Shown here in pieces: positions 6,880 through 12,822 of a stretch of DNA of 12,822 nucleotides (its first letter is position 1; each line of letters begins with the position of its first letter). The translations under genes and the position numbers were made by a program. The stretch lies in contig CAZNQW010000105.1 of assembly GCA_964575225.1 (NCBI GenBank), positions 1 through 12,822 of the forward strand, in the 5' to 3' direction. Source of the stretch: CAZNQW01 sp964575225. GTDB lineage: Bacteria > Chloroflexota > Anaerolineae > JAAYZQ01. The notes below the pieces were generated by a model. That model did not search any database. It saw only the letters and a program-made list of their open reading frames with translations, and was not told where the DNA came from.

Positions 6880-8073
6880 ATGGATCGAGCAACAACTACC
6901 GTCATCCTCAAGCCGGGCCGCGACAAACCTGTGCAAAACCGCCACCCCTGGATCTTTTCCGGAGCCATTCAGCGGATCGAAGGCCCGGCGGAAGATGGGG
7001 AACTGGTTCGCGTTGCCGGTGCCGACGGGTCATTCCTGGCGCACGGATACCTGAACCGGCGATCTCAGATCGTCGTGCGACTGCTCTCCTGGGATTCAGA
7101 GGAGAGCGTGGACACGGCCTTTTGGCGTGGGCGCCTGGAACGAGCGATCCAAGGTCGCGCAAGCCTCGCCGCCAACCCAACCACCAATGCCTATCGCCTC
7201 GTCTCGGCCGAATCTGACGGGTTGCCGGGACTGATCGTGGATCGCTATGCCGATTGGGTGGTGGTCCAGTGCTTGACCCTGGGGATGGCCCAGCGACAAA
7301 GCGAAATGGTGGACCTTCTCGCCGAGCTGCTCACACCGAGAGGCATCTATGGGCGAGATGATGTGGATGTGCGCCGCAAGGAAGGGCTCGGGCTAAAAAA
7401 AACGGTGCTCTGGGGCAGCCCTCCCCCTGACCGAATTGAGATCGTCGAGAACGGCCACCACTTTTGGGTGGACGTCCAAAACGGCCATAAAACGGGGTTC
7501 TATCTGGATCAGCGGGAAAACCGGAAACGGACGGCGGCCTATTGTCAGGAACTCGATGTCTTGAATGCCTTTGCCTACACCGGTGGGTTTGCCGTCTATG
7601 CCGGACAGGCAGGCGCCCATTCGGTCATCAACGTCGATTCATCCGCCGACGCCCTACAGTTGGCCGGGGAGAACCTGCTCCTGAATCGGTGCCCTGCCCA
7701 AGAAATGGTCAATGCCGATCTGTTCCAGCAGCTCCGCGAGTACCGCCGCCAAGGGCGCACCTTTGATCTGATCGTCCTTGACCCGCCCAAATTTGCCAAA
7801 TCACAGTCTCAGGTCATGGATGCCACCCGGGGATACAAAGACCTGAACCTTGTGGCCATGCAGATCTTGCGCCCAGGGGGGCTGTTGGTCACCTTTTCCT
7901 GTTCTGGATTGGTGAGCGCCGATCTCTTTCAAAAGATCGTCTTTGGCGCCAGTGTGGACGCGGGCCGAGACGTGCAAATCCTGGAATGGCTGGCCCAAGG
8001 AGCCGACCACCCGGTGTTGCTCACCTTTCCCGAGTCAGCGTATCTCAAAGGGCTCATCTGCCGCGTCTGGTGA
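6880..8073 (+). CDS. rlmI: 23S rRNA m5C methyltransferase, RlmI family
   Basis: This 397-residue SAM-dependent methyltransferase belongs to the RlmI family, which makes 5-methylcytosine at position 1962 (E. coli numbering) of 23S rRNA. An N-terminal PUA domain (about 1-75) carries the HPWIFSGAI signature at residues 22-30. A central EEHEE-like domain (about 80-190) contains LVSAESDGLPGLIVDRY. The Rossmann methyltransferase part shows GHKTGFYLDQREN (202-214), the SAM-binding NAFAYTGGFAVYAG (229-242), the acidic loop NVDSS (251-255), motif IV DPPKF (301-305) and the FSCSG motif with cysteines near 341. Length matches the family. The ATG at 6880 is chosen because the PUA domain begins there and a promoter ends just before it. 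The same frame stays open far upstream, which could mislead a start prediction. It is followed at 117 bases by the next plus-strand gene. Confidence 0.93.
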   Translation: MDRATTTVILKPGRDKPVQNRHPWIFSGAIQRIEGPAEDGELVRVAGADGSFLAHGYLNRRSQIVVRLLSWDSEESVDTAFWRGRLERAIQGRASLAANPTTNAYRLVSAESDGLPGLIVDRYADWVVVQCLTLGMAQRQSEMVDLLAELLTPRGIYGRDDVDVRRKEGLGLKKTVLWGSPPPDRIEIVENGHHFWVDVQNGHKTGFYLDQRENRKRTAAYCQELDVLNAFAYTGGFAVYAGQAGAHSVINVDSSADALQLAGENLLLNRCPAQEMVNADLFQQLREYRRQGRTFDLIVLDPPKFAKSQSQVMDATRGYKDLNLVAMQILRPGGLLVTFSCSGLVSADLFQKIVFGASVDAGRDVQILEWLAQGADHPVLLTFPESAYLKGLICRVW

Positions 8074-8178
8074 TCGACCAGGGACCGGTAGAATCCGCCC
8101 TTGCCCCACAGTAGGGCGAACCTGTTCCACATTTCCGCAGGCTGTGTGGCAAAATGCTTCCCGGCAGCGACTGCGGTT

Positions 8179-8184
8179 GGAGGT
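8179..8184 (+). promoter_or_regulatory. ribosome binding site deciding the start at 8191
   Basis: GGAGGT lies six bases before GTG 8191. It favours that codon over an in-frame ATG at 8101 that has no such site. Confidence 0.7.
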
Positions 8185-8190
8185 GAACCA

Positions 8191-8781
8191 GTGGAAAATC
8201 TGCAAGCTGCAATTAGCTCGATTTTGCGCCAGCCAACGCCCCAATCCCTCATCGCACTCCAGGGGGCATTGCTCGTTTCGACGCCGCCCGGCAGGGAGCG
8301 GGAGAGATGCCTTGGGCTGGCACACAGGTTCTACACCTACCTCTGCCAATTACGCTCCAAGATCACGGCCAAGCAATTCAGCCAATTCGCTTCGAAACTC
8401 GACATTGGAGCCGTGGGTGTGGTGGCCCTGGAAAATGCCTTATTTGCCCAAGAGGAATTCTGGCAGCGGCTTCTGATCGGGACCATGGCCGAAGGGCTAA
8501 TGGTGAGCGCGAGCCGCCAATACGTCCAGGGCTGGTCGGCCGAAGTAGAGTTGGTCCACGCCGAAGCCGCGTGGGTGCTCACCGAAGTTCTGTGGCAGGT
8601 CTCCCAAGACACGCAGCCCGAATTGTCGACCGAAGAACGCTGGCAAGGGATCCAATCCCTGCTGCACCCGATCCACGGTCAGGAGATGGCGGATGAGGAG
8701 AAGGCCATTTTGTTGGGGCGCGTTTTCCAGCATCTACTGCTCACGTGTCTCGGGCGCCTCCTGACCGACCGCGAGGAATAG
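8191..8781 (+). CDS. hypothetical helical protein (196 aa)
   Basis: I do not recognise this protein. It is 196 aa, begins MENLQAAISSILRQPT, has no signal peptide and no clear transmembrane helix, and reads as mostly alpha-helical and soluble. Weakly hydrophobic helices lie around residues 72-84 (IGAVGVVALENAL) and 173-191 (LLGRVFQHLLLTCLGRLL). Six tryptophans lie between residues 91 and 151, and the C-terminus is charged. No metal-binding cluster or catalytic motif was seen. The GTG start is supported by GGAGGT six bases upstream; an in-frame ATG at 8101 is possible but lacks a ribosome site. It lies between rlmI (117-base gap) and the HAD hydrolase (49-base gap) on the same strand, so the three may form one transcript. 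Confidence 0.75.
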   Translation: MENLQAAISSILRQPTPQSLIALQGALLVSTPPGRERERCLGLAHRFYTYLCQLRSKITAKQFSQFASKLDIGAVGVVALENALFAQEEFWQRLLIGTMAEGLMVSASRQYVQGWSAEVELVHAEAAWVLTEVLWQVSQDTQPELSTEERWQGIQSLLHPIHGQEMADEEKAILLGRVFQHLLLTCLGRLLTDREE

Positions 8782-8830
8782 AAGGGGAACTGACTCGGCA
8801 CGCACTGCATGCGCCCAAGGAAAGTATCCA

Positions 8831-9556
8831 ATGCAGAACACAACAAACCCATTCCGTTTTGATATGGTCATTTTCGATGTCGGTGGAACCCTCATTGGGT
8901 TTCGCGATCGCACACCCTTTCAAGAGTTTCTGGCCAGCGCAGGTCTGCCTGCCACCGACGAGCACGCCCAAATCCTCCAGCGGCGGTTCCTGACCAACAT
9001 CTCCGATTCACGGGAGGAAGCCAAGGGGCTCGGCGCCGATGGGCGACAGTTGGATGACTGGTGGAAGGGCAACCTGGCCCAAATTTGGCCGGACCGACCC
9101 CATCTGGCTGAAGAAATGCTGTCCTGGTTGCTCGAGGGGCGATTTGACACCCTGTACGATGATGTCTTTCCCACGTTCGACGCCCTGCAGGAACTGGGGC
9201 TCGGCATCAGCATTCTTTCGAACTGGGGTACTCACTTGCGAGCCGTGTTACGCCGCTTTGGATTGGACCAGTACGCCCAGTTTGTGATCGTGTCGGCCGA
9301 GGTGGGGATTGCCAAACCCGACCCGCGCATCTTTCATCTGGCTATCTCCAAGGCCGGTTCGCCTCCCCACCGACTGCTGTACGTGGGCGATCACATTGGG
9401 GATGACATTGAAGGGGCTCAGGGCGCCGGACTGGACGCGTTGTTGATCGACCGTGGGAATCGCCACTCTCTGGCAACAGGCAAAAAGATCGGCGATCTGC
9501 GCCAAATCATTCATTATGTAAATTACACATCTCCCTATCCGTTCTCGGAACCATAA
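8831..9556 (+). CDS. HAD-superfamily hydrolase (subfamily IA, REG-2-like)
   Basis: This 241-residue HAD protein should be a cytoplasmic phosphatase or related hydrolase acting on a small phosphorylated molecule. Motif I is FDVGGTL with nucleophile D16. The position two residues later, usually Asp and the general acid/base, is G18. Motif II is S130 (SILSNWG), motif III is K162 (GIAKPDPRIF), and motif IV is D187 with D191/D192 (VGDHIGDDIEGA). A helical cap lies between residues about 22 and 110. Subfamily IA members with a DVGGT motif are known (the REG-2/HDHD3-like group), so the substitution does not prove inactivity, but the substrate is unknown. AAGGA nine bases before ATG 8831 supports the start. 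It probably belongs to the rlmI transcript; no promoter was seen in the 49-base gap before it. Confidence 0.9.
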   Translation: MQNTTNPFRFDMVIFDVGGTLIGFRDRTPFQEFLASAGLPATDEHAQILQRRFLTNISDSREEAKGLGADGRQLDDWWKGNLAQIWPDRPHLAEEMLSWLLEGRFDTLYDDVFPTFDALQELGLGISILSNWGTHLRAVLRRFGLDQYAQFVIVSAEVGIAKPDPRIFHLAISKAGSPPHRLLYVGDHIGDDIEGAQGAGLDALLIDRGNRHSLATGKKIGDLRQIIHYVNYTSPYPFSEP

Positions 9557-9590
9557 CCCTCGGTACCTGCCCCAAGCCCCCTACTCCACC

Positions 9591-9612
9591 AAACCCATGG
9601 TCCATTGGGTTT
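9591..9612 (+). terminator. weak hairpin after the HAD gene
   Basis: AAACCCA, an eight-base loop and TGGGTTT form a 7-bp stem 35 bases after the HAD stop. It lacks a proper T tract. It may end the rlmI-HAD transcript, but the support is slight. Confidence 0.25.
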
Positions 9613-9647
9613 ACCCATTCCAATTCCCCAATTTCCCTTCCATCGAT

Positions 9648-9675
9648 GGAACCTTTCTCGGGCTCCTGGCGTCTA
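9648..9675 (+). promoter_or_regulatory. ECF-sigma-like promoter of the SIMPL-domain gene
   Basis: GGAACC (9648-9653), 16 bases and CGTCTA (9670-9675) match the general GGAAC-N16-CGTC layout recognised by extracytoplasmic-function sigma factors. A housekeeping -10 (TACAAT, 9674-9679) overlaps the downstream end, but no TTGACA-like -35 is found at 16-18 bases from it. The gene starts about 50 bases later. No ECF sigma or anti-sigma gene is in the window. Confidence 0.45.
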
Positions 9676-9727
9676 CAATTCACAGGCGCCAAGAAGCCTG
9701 AAGTAATCAAACAAGTGGAGGGAAACC

Positions 9728-10507
9728 ATGGGAAAGAGAATTTTGCTTGCCGTAGTCGCTATCGCCCTGATCGTACCCATAGGGCTAGCAGGGATTTGGA
9801 TTTGGGGCCAGGCGGCCAATCCGGTTGCCGCCCAAACTGGGGACGCAGAGGTCAAGTACAGCGCCGCTGAGGTCATCACAGTGGTGGGGCTGGGGTATGC
9901 CAACGTCGTGCCCGATCTTGCCCGGATCAGCCTTGGCGTCGAAACCACCGGCGACACCGTCCGGGATGCCGTGGATGACAATGCGGCCAAAATGACAGCT
10001 ATTCTGGTAGCCCTGGAGGAAGCAGGGATCGCGGAAAAGGACATTCAAACGTCCAACTTTAGCATTCAGCAGGAGCGCAACGCCGAACCGATGCCCAGGG
10101 TCGAAGGCACTGAAACGGAAGAGGCCGCTCCCACCTATCGTGTCTCCAACATGGTCACCATTACCGTCCGCGATCTGGAAATGATCGGCGACGTCTTGGA
10201 TACGGCCCTAGAGGCGGGTGTGAACAACATGTGGGGCATTAGCTTCAGCACCGACGATCCGGCCGCCGGGTTGGAGGATGCTCGGGCCAAAGCAATCGAA
10301 GACGCCAAGGCCCGCGCTGAGGCTCTGGCCGAACTAACCGGCGTCCAGTTGGGCCCGGTCATGTCGGTGAGCGAGGTGGTCGGCGGTGGCGTGTCTCCGG
10401 TGGCAGTCGCCGTTGAAAAAGCCCTCATGAGTGGTGCCGGTCCGGTCAGCCCTGGCGAACTGCAAGTAAGCTACAACGTCCAGGTCAGCTACTTTATCGA
10501 GCGCTAA
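9728..10507 (+). CDS. secreted SIMPL-domain (DUF541, YggE-like) protein
   Basis: This 259-residue exported protein has an N-terminal signal or anchor (KR at 3-4, then a hydrophobic stretch about residues 5-26) and a possible cleavage site after VAA (about residue 35). The SIMPL/DUF541 domain fills the rest (about 48-259). It opens with ITVVGLGYANVVPDLARISLGVET, continues through ILVALEEAGIAEKDIQTSNFSI, TYRVSNMVTITVRD and AKAIEDAKARAEALAELTGV, and ends with LQVSYNVQVSYFIER, all typical of the family. An acidic, proline-containing insert lies about residues 115-135. Family members act outside the cytoplasm in envelope or oxidative-stress tolerance (YggE), and the molecular role is not settled. 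GGAGGG lies five bases before ATG 9728. A strong terminator follows, and the promoter looks ECF-type. Confidence 0.9.
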   Translation: MGKRILLAVVAIALIVPIGLAGIWIWGQAANPVAAQTGDAEVKYSAAEVITVVGLGYANVVPDLARISLGVETTGDTVRDAVDDNAAKMTAILVALEEAGIAEKDIQTSNFSIQQERNAEPMPRVEGTETEEAAPTYRVSNMVTITVRDLEMIGDVLDTALEAGVNNMWGISFSTDDPAAGLEDARAKAIEDAKARAEALAELTGVQLGPVMSVSEVVGGGVSPVAVAVEKALMSGAGPVSPGELQVSYNVQVSYFIER

Positions 10508-10525
10508 CCTTATCTCAGGCAGTCC

Positions 10526-10557
10526 AAAAAGCCCGACTCGGTTGAGTCGGGCTTTTT
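10526..10557. terminator. bidirectional intrinsic terminator
   Basis: A perfect 14-bp inverted repeat (AAAAAGCCCGACTC, loop GGTT, then GAGTCGGGCTTTTT) lies between the convergent SIMPL and efp genes. It is 18 bases past the SIMPL stop and 81 bases past the efp stop. The GC stem with A run on one side and T run on the other serves both directions. Confidence 0.92.
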
Positions 10558-10638
10558 CATGCGCAGTTCACGAGCGCGGCGCGCCGTTATCACAAAAGAG
10601 CCAGCCTGGGTAAGAAGCTCTCGACCATCGGCCCCCCA

Positions 10639-11196
10639 CTAGACTCGGGTCAGGTACCGACCGTCGCGAGTGTCGATGCGCAACACATCGTCGTTGTTGA
10701 TGAACAAGGGCACCTGCACCTTGTAACCCGTCTCCAGCGTGACCTCTTTGGTCGCACCCTGCGCCGTGTCTCCCGCAAAACCGGGAGGCGCTTCAATAAC
10801 CGTCAGGTCTACGGTAATGGGCAGCTCCACGTCAATGGGCTCCCCCTCATAGCTGGAAAGCTCGATCTCCATATTGGCCACCAGGAACGGCTCGGCGTCC
10901 TCCATAATGGCTGCCGCGAGGGGAAACTGCTCAAACGTCTCCACATCCATAAAGTAGTAGAAACGCTCGTCACGGTATAGATATTGAACCGTCTGATGAT
11001 CCAACCGGATGTCCTGCACCCGATCTGCCGAGATAAAGGTCTTGTCCATGGTCGCGCCACTGCGCAGATTCCGCAGCTTGGTGCGGATCGTCGCCTTGCC
11101 CCGACCGGTCTTGTTATGGTGATAGTCTATGACCTTGTACAGTTCCCCATCCATCGTAAAGGTCACGCCCTTGCGAAGTTCATTTACGTCAATCAT
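10639..11196 (-). CDS. efp: translation elongation factor P
   Basis: This 185-residue protein matches the normal EF-P length. It binds between the P and E sites of the ribosome and relieves stalling at proline runs. Domain I (1-65) is KOW-like and carries the tip loop HHNKTGRGKATIRTKLRN. R32 occupies the position of the modified K34 of E. coli (KTGRGK against KPGKGQ). Domains II and III follow, with YFMDVETFEQ near 81-90, the VELPITVDLTVIEA stretch, GDTAQGATKEVTLETG and the ending RIDTRDGRYLTRV, all standard. The start ATG has GGGAG six bases upstream. The promoter is full consensus (11232-11260). It converges on the SIMPL gene across a shared terminator. No EF-P modification gene (epmA, epmB, earP) is in the window. 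Confidence 0.96.
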   Translation of the reverse strand: MIDVNELRKGVTFTMDGELYKVIDYHHNKTGRGKATIRTKLRNLRSGATMDKTFISADRVQDIRLDHQTVQYLYRDERFYYFMDVETFEQFPLAAAIMEDAEPFLVANMEIELSSYEGEPIDVELPITVDLTVIEAPPGFAGDTAQGATKEVTLETGYKVQVPLFINNDDVLRIDTRDGRYLTRV

Positions 11197-11231
11197 TGTC
11201 TACTCCCTCTTTTTTCCAGCCCTCGAGCCCG

Positions 11232-11260
11232 ATTATAGTGGGTTGCCCACAGCCTGTCAA
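11232..11260 (-). promoter_or_regulatory. full-consensus sigma-70 promoter of efp
   Basis: On the minus strand TTGACA (11255-11260), a 17-base spacer and TATAAT (11232-11237) match the housekeeping consensus at all twelve positions. The predicted transcript start is near 11225, giving a leader of about 29 bases with GGGAG before the efp ATG. Confidence 0.9.
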
Positions 11261-11292
11261 ATCCGGGGTAGCTTGACGGCAGGATCATCTGC

Positions 11293-12822
11293 CTATCGAG
11301 ATATGGACTCGAAGTGAAGAAAGGAAAAAGCGGCGGCCACACCCGGTTCGGTGGCGCCCTCGCCTGCCACAGCGAAAACCGGACGCAGCCCGTCCAGCGC
11401 CTCCACTGCCGTTCCGGGAGCCGCTCCCTTCACGCCAATGATAGCGTGCCCCCACCGGAATCGATCCCGGAGATCGCCCTCGGCGCCGATACCGTGCAAG
11501 GCCTGCACCGCCCGCTCATCCAAGAGGCGCGACGCCTCGTCAGCCGCGGCCACGGCGACGATCTGACCCGAGGGCACGGCCTTCAGAAATTCGGCCATCG
11601 TCGAAGCGGCTTCTGAATCCAGATGGGTATCGAAATTCCTAGACTGGAGCACCTGGCCCGTGGACGCATCGATGACGACGATGTTATAGCCCCGCTCGTT
11701 GATCGACACGTTCTGCCCGTTGACGAAGACCTGCCCCAGATCACCCACTTCCTGACCGGCGCTCACGACCACCAGGTTCACCGGCGACTCGATGCCGGTG
11801 TGGCCGATGGTCCGCGAGTTCAGGGCCACATCCATGGCGGGCGTCAGCTCGACAAAGTGGAGCCAGATCGGATTCAATCGCGCCGTCACCGAATCGGCCG
11901 GCAGCTCCAGACGATACTCACCCCAACCGGGCGCCAGATCCACCCGTCCAACCTCTTGGCCCCCCACCTCCACCCGCATCTGCTGACCGGCTTGAGGCGC
12001 ATAGGCTCGGAACGTCATCGCCTGGGCCTCCCCATTGAGAGGCACCAGGAGACGGACATCCCGACGCTGGGCCCACACCACCCCCTGAGCGGGTACCCCC
12101 CACCCCTCTGCCAGGCTGAGCCGCGCCAGCGGATGCCCCGGCTCGATCTCCCATCCCTCAGGCCAGGGCGGAAGCTCGGTCTGGTAGACGACCACGCCGT
12201 CCTGTTCCAGCCAACGCCGCAGCGGCAGGGTCGCCTCCAGGTAAGGGATCACTTCGGCTCCGGTCTGCTCAGTATGAACAGCGATGGCCTGAATGTCGAA
12301 AAAGCGCAGCACATCGGCGGCCCATGCTCGATCCTGTTCGACGATGGCCGCATCGACGGCATGGCCCGTCTCCAAGGCGATGAGGGTATTGATCACCGGC
12401 GCCTCGGTAAAGTACTGGAACTTGAGAAGGGGATTGCGCGACGTGTTGCCCGCCAGAATGCGCTTTTCGTGCGCCGTTTGATAGTACTGCTGCAACATGA
12501 TCATCGGATGCTGGGTCCCGGTCACGCGAAAGCCATTCCGCCAGGCGACGGGCAAGTCGAGGAGCGTCCAATCCCCCGGCATTTCCTCAGCGATGCGCTC
12601 ATAGATCGGCGGAATTCGCATGTCGGTCATCGGCAGGGGAAGGCACAGGTGTTCGAACACCATAAGCGATACCAATGCGGCAGGCAACACAACCGCCACC
12701 TGCCGCGGCCGCTCTTGCCATCGCTGAACCAGGGCCGCCAAACCCCAAGCGATCAGCACTGCCAACCCCAGGAACAGCATCACCCCATAGCGGCTGGGGT
12801 AGCGATTGCCTTCAAAGAAGGG
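11293..12822 (-). CDS. membrane glycosyltransferase/YfhO-like protein with C-terminal ILEI/PANDER domain (C-terminal part, open at right edge)
   Basis: The open frame reaches the window edge and has 509 visible residues. The GTG at 12783 is internal, because coding continues upstream as PFFEGNRYPSRYG, a loop typical of multi-spanning GT39/YfhO-like proteins. Two hydrophobic helices follow (visible residues about 14-33 and 42-58). A large extracytoplasmic region comes next, starting near MRIPPIYERIAEEMPGDWTLLDLP, then a beta-rich segment (about 250-340) that could be a carbohydrate-binding-like sandwich. Residues about 349-467 match the ILEI/PANDER (FAM3-like) domain: GYNIVVIDASTGQVLQSRNF, then DTH, the helix around STMAEFLKAVPSGQIVAVAAADEAS, and FRWGHAIIGVKGA. 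The ILEI fold is found in animal FAM3 proteins, POMGNT1 and bacterial surface or glycan enzymes. A role in cell-surface glycan assembly is inference; the catalytic part lies outside the window. The stop is 33 bases before the efp promoter. Confidence 0.75.
   Translation of the reverse strand, partial: PFFEGNRYPSRYGVMLFLGLAVLIAWGLAALVQRWQERPRQVAVVLPAALVSLMVFEHLCLPLPMTDMRIPPIYERIAEEMPGDWTLLDLPVAWRNGFRVTGTQHPMIMLQQYYQTAHEKRILAGNTSRNPLLKFQYFTEAPVINTLIALETGHAVDAAIVEQDRAWAADVLRFFDIQAIAVHTEQTGAEVIPYLEATLPLRRWLEQDGVVVYQTELPPWPEGWEIEPGHPLARLSLAEGWGVPAQGVVWAQRRDVRLLVPLNGEAQAMTFRAYAPQAGQQMRVEVGGQEVGRVDLAPGWGEYRLELPADSVTARLNPIWLHFVELTPAMDVALNSRTIGHTGIESPVNLVVVSAGQEVGDLGQVFVNGQNVSINERGYNIVVIDASTGQVLQSRNFDTHLDSEAASTMAEFLKAVPSGQIVAVAAADEASRLLDERAVQALHGIGAEGDLRDRFRWGHAIIGVKGAAPGTAVEALDGLRPVFAVAGEGATEPGVAAAFSFLHFESISR
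11422..11778 (-). other. ILEI/PANDER domain coding segment
   Basis: This marks the part of the membrane-protein gene that encodes the FAM3/ILEI-like domain, from about NLVVVSAGQEVGD to AIIGVKG. Key marks are the RGYNIVVID strand, the SRNFDTH motif, the alternating helix-strand SGQIVAVAAADEAS, and the terminal GHAIIGVKG strand. Domain limits are approximate. Confidence 0.75.

Noticed and set aside
8096..8118. Small inverted repeat CGCCCT … AGGGCG after rlmI
   Set aside because: A 6-bp stem with an 11-base loop and no T tract; too weak to call a terminator or operator.
9613..9645. A pyrimidine-rich stretch with repeated short AATTCCC-like units before the SIMPL gene
   Set aside because: The units are irregular and too few to be a tandem repeat or CRISPR-like array.
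12781..12783. GTG at 12783 as the start of the ILEI-domain protein
   Set aside because: Thirteen further in-frame codons run to the window edge and encode a loop expected just before a transmembrane helix. The gene is truncated by the window, not started here.

Overview
The window is bacterial chromosomal DNA, GC-rich and densely coded on both strands. It reads as an ordinary accessory/housekeeping stretch from an environmental genome or metagenome contig, because it contains a 10-N scaffold gap at 4590-4599. The gene mix suggests a member of the Chloroflexota. The supporting genes are a two-gene start of an ATP synthase operon (AtpZ-like, then subunit a), an AIM24 protein with a zinc ribbon, an EF-P with a 'GRGKA' loop, and a glycosyltransferase-like membrane protein ending in an ILEI/PANDER domain. 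That taxonomic placement is inference; no rRNA or tRNA gene is present.

Layout. 1-815 (minus): the start of an F-type ATP synthase operon, atpZ then atpB, with atpB running off the left edge. 963-2033 (minus): an M42-family metallo-aminopeptidase with its own promoter. 2269-3368 (minus): an AIM24-family protein with an N-terminal zinc ribbon, followed two bases later by a 62-residue membrane protein. 3519-6705 (minus): a roughly 915-residue molybdenum hydroxylase that fuses the two [2Fe-2S] domains directly to the molybdopterin domain, followed by a receiver-only response regulator. The assembly gap falls inside the hydroxylase gene and makes it look broken. 6880-9556 (plus): rlmI (23S rRNA methyltransferase), an unrecognised helical protein, and a HAD hydrolase. 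9728-10507 (plus): a secreted SIMPL/DUF541 protein ending in a strong bidirectional terminator. 10639-11196 (minus): efp. 11293-12822 (minus): the C-terminal part of a large membrane protein with an ILEI domain, open at the right edge.

Regulation. Six sigma-70-type promoters can be read by eye, and all six have exactly 17-bp spacers. They precede atpZ, the M42 peptidase, AIM24, the molybdenum hydroxylase, rlmI and efp (the last is a full-consensus TTGACA-17-TATAAT). The rlmI promoter ends seven bases before the ATG, so that mRNA is predicted to be leaderless. The SIMPL gene instead has an ECF-sigma-like GGAACC-16-CGTCTA element.

No CRISPR array, insertion sequence, defence system or prophage gene was seen. 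No intergenic stretch exceeds 300 bases; the longest is 2034-2268. The most unusual points are the FAD-less molybdenum hydroxylase paired with an orphan receiver, the leaderless rlmI, the ILEI-domain membrane protein and the ECF-like promoter. I do not see convincing evidence for a wholly new system.
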